A DNA stretch of 64,000 bases, from assembly GCA_944800085.1 (NCBI GenBank), contig CALYLO010000007.1:1-64000 (forward strand). Direction: 5' to 3'. Positions 24,883 to 30,448 of this stretch are shown here, piece after piece. Positions within the stretch are counted from its first letter, which is position 1, and the number at the start of each line of letters is the position of its first letter. The stretch comes from Paenibacillus melissococcoides (lineage in GTDB: Bacteria > Bacillota > Bacilli > Paenibacillales > Paenibacillaceae). Under the pieces are notes generated by a model. That model did not search any database. It was given only the letters and a program-made list of their open reading frames with translations, and was not told the DNA's origin. Position numbers and translations under genes: made by a program.

Positions 24883-25130
24883 GCTCTCAGCTCCTGACAT
24901 GGTGGGTAGATATATCTTTTTCTCCACGGATACGGCATGTGATGGATGATCTGAAAAAATAGCCTTCTCTCATCGCGAACATTTTTGACTCCCGCTTTGT
25001 TCCCCTCGTAAAATTCGGTTTGCTCCAGCTCTGCGATCTCGCGGTGAAACTCGCACAGGTTCACCAGCGCCCACTCTCCCGTTGCTTCTTTTCTGCATCC
25101 TGGTACTTTGCAACATGCCATATTATCCAT
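24879..25130 (-). CDS. Hypothetical zinc-binding phage protein
   Basis: 83 residues: MDNMACCKVPGCRKEATGEW, ALVNLCEFHREIAELEQTEF, then a basic tail. Cys-Cys, Cys and Cys-x2-His (CEFH) are spaced as in small treble-clef zinc proteins. Lies directly after the Rep-like gene and before RusA. No function known. Confidence 0.6.
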   Translation of the reverse strand: MDNMACCKVPGCRKEATGEWALVNLCEFHREIAELEQTEFYEGNKAGVKNVRDERRLFFQIIHHMPYPWRKRYIYPPCQELRA

Positions 25131-25160
25131 CCCTTTCCGATGTGTGATGTATGTTTTATG

Positions 25161-25205
25161 ATCGTGATCATTCCCTCGTGATCATTCCCTCGTGATCATT
25201 CCCTT
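25161..25205. repeat. Iteron-like 14-bp tandem repeats with TGATCA cores
   Basis: CGTGATCATTCCCT is repeated almost three times in direct tandem order directly at the stop codon of the Rep-like gene (25196-25198). Each unit contains the palindrome TGATCA; a fourth, shorter GATCGTGATC lies beside it. On the minus strand each unit also offers a GAGGG sequence ahead of an ATG, so a translational role for the next gene is another possibility. Confidence 0.6.
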
Positions 25206-25987
25206 GCCCTTCGGAGCTTTAGGTAAATCGACCACCCGGTTATGTCGTTGTATACTGGCTTGCATTCGGTTAGATCCCATTCTGGATATTTCTTTTTCCA
25301 GAAGCTTTGATTGTCGATTTCATCCCTGACAATCCGCTCTACTTGCCGCCTTGTGTACTTGCTATCGTTTGTTCTGTATTCCGGTTTTTGGAGGTTTTGG
25401 CTGCTGCTCCAGCGCTTCTTTCCGTTGGGGCTTTTCATGAGATAGCGGGATAGGGCTTCTAGTCCGTAATCGTTCGGCTTCAAACTGTCCGCATTGGCGT
25501 ATCCAATCCGTTCGCCTTTTTTCTGTCCCTTCTTCCTGGGCTTTCTCCACAGGTCTTCCACCGCATCCCTGTCCAATCCGCTATTCATGATGATGTGATG
25601 ATGCACCCTTGTTGGCTTTTCCCCGTTCTTTCCGGTGTTATGTTCTGTGACGAGTACATACTTTAGAGGAGGGAGCCCCTCCCGCTTCCGTCTGTGAGAT
25701 ATCCGCCTAATGTAGTTCGCCACTTCCTTCTCAGCTTCTTCCACCGTATCCGGTACTTTGGCATAGGTGACGGTTACGTGTAGATCACCTTCACCAAAGT
25801 TCGTATTCACTAGCTGCACGAAGTACCGCTTTGCATTCTTATCATTCAGGTTCCGTTGCTTTGGGGCTGACACCTTTTTCTTCCTCGCCCTCCCTCTCGG
25901 TCTAGGACCCAGGATGGTGTGATTGTATATGTCCACTTCCATGTATGATCCGCAATATATCTTCTTCTCTCTAACTACATTCCGCAC
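25196..25987 (-). CDS. HUH-type rolling-circle Rep-like protein
   Basis: 263 residues. Recognisable elements are FGEGDLHVTVTYAKVPD (motif I strand), KYVLVTEHNTG, TRVHHHIIMNSGLDRDAVED (the His-hydrophobic-His motif II), and LEALSRYLMKSPNGKKRW, where Tyr followed by Leu-Met-Lys fits the catalytic tyrosine motif. This is the arrangement of Rep proteins of rolling-circle plasmids and small ssDNA phages. It begins with GTG behind GGGGGAAATTGCC. In this prophage it is the best candidate for a replication initiator, since no DnaA/DnaB-type gene is seen. Activity is inferred only from motifs. Confidence 0.72.
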   Translation of the reverse strand: MRNVVREKKIYCGSYMEVDIYNHTILGPRPRGRARKKKVSAPKQRNLNDKNAKRYFVQLVNTNFGEGDLHVTVTYAKVPDTVEEAEKEVANYIRRISHRRKREGLPPLKYVLVTEHNTGKNGEKPTRVHHHIIMNSGLDRDAVEDLWRKPRKKGQKKGERIGYANADSLKPNDYGLEALSRYLMKSPNGKKRWSSSQNLQKPEYRTNDSKYTRRQVERIVRDEIDNQSFWKKKYPEWDLTECKPVYNDITGWSIYLKLRRARE

Positions 25988-26122
25988 GGCAATTTCCCCC
26001 AGCTGTATAGTGCCGAGTATTATCTATCCTATTGCTGTATATTGGGTTGTCCTAGCCCCCTCTGTACCATGCATCGCAGGAAAGATAATACCCATTACAA
26101 GCCCGATAACGCTCTATGGCGT

Positions 26123-26152
26123 TGCCTTGTCGCCGCGAAATTTGATATAATC
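26123..26152 (+). promoter_or_regulatory. Sigma-A-type promoter ahead of a hairpin
   Basis: TTGCCT (26123-26128) and TATAAT (26147-26152) with an 18-bp spacer, on the plus strand. The expected start point is near 26159, only about 30 nt before a strong hairpin at 26188-26226. Confidence 0.5.
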
Positions 26153-26187
26153 AATGAGAGCTGAATTATCGCATTTCGCTTTGACTT

Positions 26188-26226
26188 CGCCCCGTGGTCG
26201 CTTCTGCTAAAGCGTCCATCGGGGCG
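26188..26226. terminator. Long hairpin CGCCCCG...CGGGGCG
   Basis: A seven-base-pair outer stem CGCCCCG/CGGGGCG and an inner GCTT/AAGC stem, followed on the plus strand by GATTTCATTT. It lies behind the gene at 26248-26457 (minus) and behind the plus-strand promoter at 26123. No coding sequence is evident in the rest of 25988-26247. Confidence 0.55.
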
Positions 26227-26247
26227 ATTTCATTTCCATGTGTTTTA

Positions 26248-26457
26248 TCATTTTGCCTCTTTGTCTTCCAATCTCTTAACCTCGATTGGACGTGCGATTA
26301 CAACGCAGTTATTGTGTCGATCCATCAATTCCGCTTGAATGAACATACCCGCTTCGCTTTTGCGGTAAATGATTGCTGATATATAGCTATATGTAGTTCC
26401 TCTGTGCTCTACAGCCTCACCGCTGGTCATGGCTTCCTTCAGTTCTTCATTTGTCAC
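26248..26457 (-). CDS. Hypothetical phage protein
   Basis: 69 residues: MTNEELKEAMTSGEAVEHRG, TTYSYISAIIYRKSEAGMFI, AELMDRHNNCVVIARPIEVK. Small alpha/beta protein of the early region, AT-richer than the late genes. It reads away from the plus-strand gene at 26515. No family recognised. Confidence 0.55.
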   Translation of the reverse strand: MTNEELKEAMTSGEAVEHRGTTYSYISAIIYRKSEAGMFIQAELMDRHNNCVVIARPIEVKRLEDKEAK

Positions 26458-26484
26458 TGGTCCATCCCCCTTCTATATTTGGTA

Positions 26485-26509
26485 TAATTAGCCTAGAAAG
26501 AGAGGTGAA
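26485..26509 (+). promoter_or_regulatory. -10 element and ribosome binding site of the orphan plus-strand gene
   Basis: TATAAT within GGTATAATTAGCC lies about 30 nt ahead of the TTG start at 26515, with AGAGAGGTGAAACGAA as the ribosome binding site. The -35 region is poor. Confidence 0.4.
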
Positions 26510-26514
26510 ACGAA

Positions 26515-26859
26515 TTGATTAATATTTCCGATATTTTGGATGATGCAACTGACTTTGATAGAGAGGTGTTTATCGCTGCCCTCGATAAGCATCTCTTAAA
26601 CCTTCCACAATTCGTTGAGAACGTTTCGAGAAGGGTTAAACAAAGAGAATTGGTTATGTCCCTCAAAAAAGGATTAAATGCTGATGTTCATGAATTTAGT
26701 CTTGAAGAGGTTGATTTATTTCACGATGTTCTTTGCTTCTATAAAAATAGCGCCGAAACTTATGTGGATTTAGATCGGGCCGCTGAAGAAGCATTACAGT
26801 CAGCACTAAGGAAATATACTAGGCGTCTTGAAGATTTTCTGTATGATCTCCGAAAATAG
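26515..26859 (+). CDS. Orphan plus-strand phage gene of unknown function
   Basis: 114 residues from a TTG start: INISDILDDATDFDREVFIA, LDKHLLNLPQFVENVSRRVK, VHEFSLEEVDLFHDVLCFYK, YTRRLEDFLYDLRK. All-helical and acidic. It is the only plus-strand gene in the early region apart from repressor and integrase, and has its own promoter-like sequence, so it may be expressed in the lysogen. Its 3' end overlaps the convergent gene at 26819 by about 40 nt. Family unknown. Confidence 0.6.
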   Translation: MINISDILDDATDFDREVFIAALDKHLLNLPQFVENVSRRVKQRELVMSLKKGLNADVHEFSLEEVDLFHDVLCFYKNSAETYVDLDRAAEEALQSALRKYTRRLEDFLYDLRK

Positions 26860-27055
26860 CTACATGCATCGTTTCATAGATTTCTTTTTTCATCGCTTCT
26901 TGTTGCTGTAGTATCAACTCTACTTTTTCGTTGTACTCTTGCTCGCTCATCTCGCCCGATGAACGAGCTTTTCTACATTCCCAGTAATGGTCAGCTATCT
27001 CTTCGAATTTACGCATTACTTCATCATGTTTTTTTCTAGCTTCTTGTTTATTCAC
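26819..27055 (-). CDS. Hypothetical phage protein
   Basis: 78 residues, helical: NKQEARKKHDEVMRKFEEIA, DHYWECRKARSSGEMSEQEY, LILQQQEAMKKEIYETMHVA. It starts with GTG after GAAGAGGT. Early-region protein with coiled-coil character; function unknown. Confidence 0.6.
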   Translation of the reverse strand: MNKQEARKKHDEVMRKFEEIADHYWECRKARSSGEMSEQEYNEKVELILQQQEAMKKEIYETMHVAIFGDHTENLQDA

Positions 27056-27106
27056 ACCTCTTCGCCCCCCCTACGTACTCTTTCAATAATTTCAACGCTG
27101 TTATAA

Positions 27107-27232
27107 TCAGTTCAACCTCTCCCGAAGTCGCTTGTATTGCCGTTGATACATTTGGCGGGCACTGGGTGATTGTGCGGTGTCGGCCATCTGCAGCAAGTTT
27201 AGGCAAACTCGCAACCATTGTTTTCGTGTCAT
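27107..27232 (-). CDS. Small basic phage protein, 41 residues
   Basis: MTRKQWLRVCLNLLQMADTA then QSPSARQMYQRQYKRLRERL. It has a GAGAAGGGC ribosome binding site and lies between two genes of the same strand with short gaps, so it is probably translated. Highly basic and helical; may bind nucleic acid. No family recognised. Confidence 0.5.
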   Translation of the reverse strand: MTRKQWLRVCLNLLQMADTAQSPSARQMYQRQYKRLRERLN

Positions 27233-27239
27233 GCCCTTC

Positions 27240-27716
27240 TCACTCCCTTATCAGAATTTGAGCACCTATAATAACACCTTCAAACATTACGATATGTGCG
27301 CCGATTTCAGCATTGAATACCTTTGTATCTCCCGCAATAAGCGCGCGTTGATATACTAAACTCCCCTTAGCAACCTGCGCGAATCCGCTGACCTGGGCAC
27401 TGCCAAACACCTCGGAGTTATCAATGACCGCTCCACTATCAACGCAAGCGCTATCGTATATCATTGATTCATTTTTGACCTCCGCATTGCCAATAACGGA
27501 GGCGCTCCCGAATATCGCCGACTCGTCGTAAACCCAGCATTTCCCCGCATGGCTGAGATTGTGTTTTGATTCAATCCAGCCGCCCAGGTCCCCGGCTTTC
27601 ACGTCGCCAAAATCCCGGATAGCGCGGATACGGTGAAGCTTGGCGCCCTCAGCGATTTCGGTTGTCATCTCGCCTGTGAACTCGTATTTCTTTTGCACGC
27701 TTGCTCCCTCCCTCAT
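27240..27716 (-). CDS. Phage protein with left-handed beta-helix-like repeats
   Basis: 158 residues from ATG 27714-27716, overlapping the previous stop (ATGA). After LHRIRAIRDFGDVKAGDLGG comes a series of short repeats: CWVYDESAIFGSASVIGNAE, MIYDSACVDSGAVIDNSEVF, GSAQVSGFAQVAKGSLVYQR. The spacing of V/I/A residues every six positions with G/N/D at turns is that of hexapeptide or bactofilin-like parallel beta helices. I know similar 'DLGGWIESKHNLS' proteins from many phages; their role is undefined. Confidence 0.75.
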   Translation of the reverse strand: MREGASVQKKYEFTGEMTTEIAEGAKLHRIRAIRDFGDVKAGDLGGWIESKHNLSHAGKCWVYDESAIFGSASVIGNAEVKNESMIYDSACVDSGAVIDNSEVFGSAQVSGFAQVAKGSLVYQRALIAGDTKVFNAEIGAHIVMFEGVIIGAQILIRE

Positions 27717-27841
27717 AGTCGATATCCAAGCTTCTCGGCCTGCATGGCTGCCCAGGTGGCGAATGCGCATTCGCTTGGGTCGATATACTCCCTCATGTAC
27801 CTGTCGGCCAAATGGTTCAGGAGCTCATCAGGAATATTCAT
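27713..27841 (-). CDS. Small hypothetical phage protein, 42 residues
   Basis: MNIPDELLNHLADRYMREYI then DPSECAFATWAAMQAEKLGY. Ribosome binding site AGAAGGGGCGGC precedes the ATG. Its TGA overlaps the ATG of the beta-helix protein gene, implying translational coupling. Function unknown. Confidence 0.55.
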   Translation of the reverse strand: MNIPDELLNHLADRYMREYIDPSECAFATWAAMQAEKLGYRL

Positions 27842-27854
27842 GCCGCCCCTTCTT

Positions 27855-28064
27855 TCACATATCCTTGACATTGCTTAGATCCGAAAAGTCTTTTCCTGCG
27901 CTCCGGCGCATGAAGTCATTAAGCTCAAACGTTGACACCTTGAGTCTGCCGAGTTTCAAGGCTTGAAGGTGCCCGTGCTTGATTAGGTCATAAACGTAGT
28001 TATTATTGACACCGAGTATCTCCGCCACTTCTGAAACTGGATGAAGACGATTCAATTCACACAC
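27855..28064 (-). CDS. Excisionase-family helix-turn-helix protein
   Basis: 69 residues: RLHPVSEVAEILGVNNNYVY, DLIKHGHLQALKLGRLKVST, FELNDFMRRSA. The 'V-S-E-V-A-E-x-L-G-V ... V-Y-x-L-I-x-x-G-x-L-x-A-x-x-x-G-R' pattern is the typical winged helix-turn-helix of excisionase-like proteins. Lying next to the cro-like gene, it may be the recombination directionality factor for the integrase, or an early regulator. Confidence 0.8.
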   Translation of the reverse strand: MCELNRLHPVSEVAEILGVNNNYVYDLIKHGHLQALKLGRLKVSTFELNDFMRRSAGKDFSDLSNVKDM

Positions 28065-28089
28065 ATCCTTATAAGAACATTCATGTAAT

Positions 28090-28102
28090 ACACTTAAAGT
28101 GA
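28090..28102. promoter_or_regulatory. Repressor operator-like site O1
   Basis: ACACTTAAAGTGA, a near-perfect palindrome (CACTT-A-AAGTG). The same motif recurs three times in the cro-CI intergenic region. It lies between the cro-like and excisionase-like genes. Confidence 0.55.
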
Positions 28103-28119
28103 AGTCTCGATCAAAAAAA

Positions 28120-28326
28120 TTAACTTCTTGCAGGTACTCTGATCAGGTCGGCATTCATTTCAAATACATAGGCAAGTGAGTAAATCACATAAGGCTTTAT
28201 TTCAACTTCTCCGTTCTCCCAACTGATTATAGTTCGCTTAGACACACCCAGTTTTTCGGCCAGGGCCTCTTGAGTGAATCCCTTCTCAACTCTGGCTGCC
28301 TTAATACTTAAATCAAACTTGTTCAT
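28120..28326 (-). CDS. Cro-like XRE-family regulator
   Basis: 68 residues from ATG at 28324-28326 after GTAGGGGGATGGTGAAC. It reads MNKFDLSIKAARVEKGFTQE, ALAEKLGVSKRTIISWENGE, a classic XRE helix-turn-helix, then VIYSLAYVFEMNADLI. It is divergent from the CI-type repressor and so probably plays the Cro or early-regulator role in the genetic switch. Confidence 0.85.
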   Translation of the reverse strand: MNKFDLSIKAARVEKGFTQEALAEKLGVSKRTIISWENGEVEIKPYVIYSLAYVFEMNADLIRVPARS

Positions 28327-28365
28327 GTTCACCATCCCCCTACTTGTTTGTAAACACATTTTAGT

Positions 28366-28441
28366 ACACTTAAAGAGTAGTGTCAACACATAAAGTGAAT
28401 TATAATTACTGATTGTGTTGCAAATTCTTCACTATTAGTGT
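28366..28441. promoter_or_regulatory. CI/Cro switch region with three operator-like sites
   Basis: Between the divergent cro-like and CI-type genes are ACACTTAAAGAGT (28366-28378), ACACATAAAGTGA (28386-28398) and TCACTATTAGTGT (28429-28441). Together with 28090-28102 they follow an ACACTTAAAGTGA consensus, as expected for operators of a dimeric XRE repressor. Confidence 0.6.
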
Positions 28442-28468
28442 AGAATCCTTTGTAGGGAGGCGAGTTCA

Positions 28469-29149
28469 TTGCAAGTTAATAAAACGGTAGAGTATCAAAG
28501 GAAAGTTCTAGCCAAAAACATCAAAATGCTTTTGGACAAGAGAGGAAAAACGCAGACGGACATGGCAAGAGAACTGGGTATTGCAGAAACGACAGTATCT
28601 AGTTGGATGAATTGTGAAAGGTATCCTCGCTTAGATAAAATCCAGCTAATGGCTGATTACTTCAATGTCAGAAGATCTGATATAACAGAAGAGATAAATG
28701 ATGCCGTTCAGCAATTTGAAGTCGCCCAATACCCATACTATCCAGTAAGCATATCGGCGGGACTGCCTATTGAAGTCATCCCGATCACACCCTCAGCAAC
28801 CCAAACAATCACATTGCCCAACTCACTGATGGGGAAGTGGGCCGGTTCAAAAAACGTTTACATCATGAGGGTAAATGGTGAATCAATGAACAAGGTAATT
28901 CCTCATAGTTCATTGATTGCTGTCAAAAGCGTAGAGCTGTCATCACTTAATAGTGGCGATATCGTTGTATACAGCAACGGACACGAATATTCAGTCAAAC
29001 GATTTTATAACGACGAAATAAATGAAAGGGTTATTTTTAGACCTGATTCGACGGATCTAAGTTTCACTGATCACACCGTTTCTTATGAAGAAGCGAAGAA
29101 CCTGAAGATTCATGGCAAAGTTGTCGTCTATGTGGTGGAACTGGGGTGA
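28469..29149 (+). CDS. CI-type phage repressor with S24 (LexA-like) peptidase domain
   Basis: 226 residues from TTG after TAGGGAGGCGAG. The N-terminal XRE domain has LLDKRGKTQTDMARELGIAE then TTVSSWMNCERYPRLDKI. The C-terminal S24 domain has YPVSISAGLP (cleavage region Ala-Gly), MRVNGESMNKVIP with the catalytic Ser, and HEYSVKRFYND with the catalytic Lys. This architecture is cleaved upon RecA activation, so prophage induction by DNA damage is expected. It faces the cro-like gene and is followed by a terminator hairpin. Confidence 0.94.
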   Translation: MQVNKTVEYQRKVLAKNIKMLLDKRGKTQTDMARELGIAETTVSSWMNCERYPRLDKIQLMADYFNVRRSDITEEINDAVQQFEVAQYPYYPVSISAGLPIEVIPITPSATQTITLPNSLMGKWAGSKNVYIMRVNGESMNKVIPHSSLIAVKSVELSSLNSGDIVVYSNGHEYSVKRFYNDEINERVIFRPDSTDLSFTDHTVSYEEAKNLKIHGKVVVYVVELG

Positions 29150-29151
29150 TG

Positions 29152-29183
29152 AGAAAAGGGCAGTTTAATAGCTGCTCTTTTCT
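29152..29183 (+). terminator. Hairpin between repressor and integrase
   Basis: AGAAAAGGGCAG pairs with CTGCTCTTTTCT around an eight-base loop directly after the repressor stop. The T content in the 3' arm suggests a terminator that limits read-through into the integrase gene. Confidence 0.6.
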
Positions 29184-29210
29184 AAATAGAACAGAAAGGA
29201 GAATCATCAA

Positions 29211-30356
29211 ATGAAAGGCGGAGTAAGGAAACGCTATGGCTCATGGTATTACTATTTCGACTTAGGAACCGTCGACGGGAAACGGAAAAAGATTGAACGG
29301 AAAGCTGTTGGGGCCGAAACAAAATCCCAAGCAGAAAAAATCCTTCGAAAAGCAATGGAGGAATACGAAAACACCGGCACTATCTTCGAACCCTCAACAA
29401 CGAGCCTTCACGACTACATGAAATTTTGGTTTGAAGAGTATGTGATGATTAACCTAAAGCACAATACCCAAGAGAATTATAAATTGGTCATCAACAAGCA
29501 TATCAATCCGGGAATTGGGATGATAAAACTTAAATCGTTAACGCCGGAATTGTTACAAAAATTTATTAATGACAAGCATCGAGATGGCTATTCCCGAAAA
29601 ACACTTACTATTTTTCATACAGTCCTGCAAAATGCATTAAAACAAGCGGTCTATCCGTACAAATTAATAAACGAAAACCCGATGCAATATGTCAAACTTC
29701 CAAAAAAGGAAAACAGAAAGACGACAGAAACAGATTTAAAAATCCTGCCCATGTCGTCCATAAGAAAAATAAACGAATTCCTTGAACCCACAAATTCATT
29801 TTACATCCCTTTTCACATTGGACTCAACACCGGGATGCGGGTGAGTGAAGTCTGCGCCCTTACATGGGACTGTGTAGACCTATACGAAGGCACTATAAAA
29901 GTAGACAAGATCATGATTAACGTCAACAGAGAATGGATATTCGGGACCCCTAAAACATCCTCGTCATATCGAACAATTAACATTGGTGCTACTTTAATAA
30001 AAATATTGAAGGAACACAAACTACGCCAAAAAGAGAATAAATTGAGGTATGGCGAGTTCTATGTAAGTAACGATTTCGTATGCACCAAAGAAAATGGGGA
30101 GAACGTCACCCCTGCCAGTTGCAAATGGAGCGGAAAGAATATCCGGGATAAGCTTGGCATAGAGTTTAATTTCCATTCACTCCGGCATACCCATGCGACC
30201 TTGTTGCTTGAACGAGAAGCGCCCATAAAAGAAATTCAGGCGCGATTGGGTCACAGTCGATCTGGCATCACACTAGATACTTATTCACACCTGACAGAAA
30301 AAATGAAAAGTCAGACAGTGGACATTTTTGAACGTCTTATGCATGACGTCAGATAA
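29211..30356 (+). CDS. int: Phage integrase, tyrosine recombinase
   Basis: 381 residues after an AAAGGAGAATC site. The N-terminal AP2-like arm-binding part begins GVRKRYGSWYYYFDLGTVDG. The SAM-like core domain starts near residue 60 (LHDYMKFWFEEYV). The catalytic domain shows LNTGMRVSEVCALTW (Arg), FNFHSLRHTHATLLL (His-x-x-Arg), LGHSRSGITLDTYSHL (His and nucleophile Tyr, about residue 363). It inserts the phage into the chromosome, here next to the 3' end of lepA. Notably AT-rich compared with the host genes that follow. Confidence 0.96.
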   Translation: MKGGVRKRYGSWYYYFDLGTVDGKRKKIERKAVGAETKSQAEKILRKAMEEYENTGTIFEPSTTSLHDYMKFWFEEYVMINLKHNTQENYKLVINKHINPGIGMIKLKSLTPELLQKFINDKHRDGYSRKTLTIFHTVLQNALKQAVYPYKLINENPMQYVKLPKKENRKTTETDLKILPMSSIRKINEFLEPTNSFYIPFHIGLNTGMRVSEVCALTWDCVDLYEGTIKVDKIMINVNREWIFGTPKTSSSYRTINIGATLIKILKEHKLRQKENKLRYGEFYVSNDFVCTKENGENVTPASCKWSGKNIRDKLGIEFNFHSLRHTHATLLLEREAPIKEIQARLGHSRSGITLDTYSHLTEKMKSQTVDIFERLMHDVR

Positions 30357-30422
30357 TCTCCCCCACCATTTTAGAAATTCGGTGGCTGTACGGTGGGGGA
30401 GAGCTATTTCTAAGTGACGTCA
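30344..30422. promoter_or_regulatory. Prophage end: hairpin flanked by TGACGTCA repeats, probable attachment region
   Basis: TGACGTCA occurs at 30344-30351 (inside the last integrase codons) and again at 30415-30422. Between them an 11-bp stem TCTCCCCCACC / GGTGGGGGAGA (30357-30402) forms a large hairpin that can terminate both integrase and lepA transcripts. The junction to host sequence lies here or just before the lepA stop (30449). The exact core needs the other prophage end, which is not in the window. Confidence 0.5.
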
Positions 30423-30448
30423 AAACTGCCAAACCATTGATAAATCAA

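Larger units (their letters stand above)
1..30448. mobile_element. Prophage, contractile-tailed, right-hand part (left end outside window)
   Basis: A continuous phage gene set runs from integrase and repressor at about 28.4-30.4 kb, through replication, methylation and regulation genes, to packaging, head, neck and tail genes at the left edge. A sheath plus tube gene pair implies a contractile tail, and the head genes are of HK97 type. The right boundary must lie between the integrase stop (30356) and the lepA stop codon (30449), because lepA is intact and host-like. Tail fibre, baseplate and lysis genes are not visible and presumably lie left of position 1. Confidence 0.93.
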
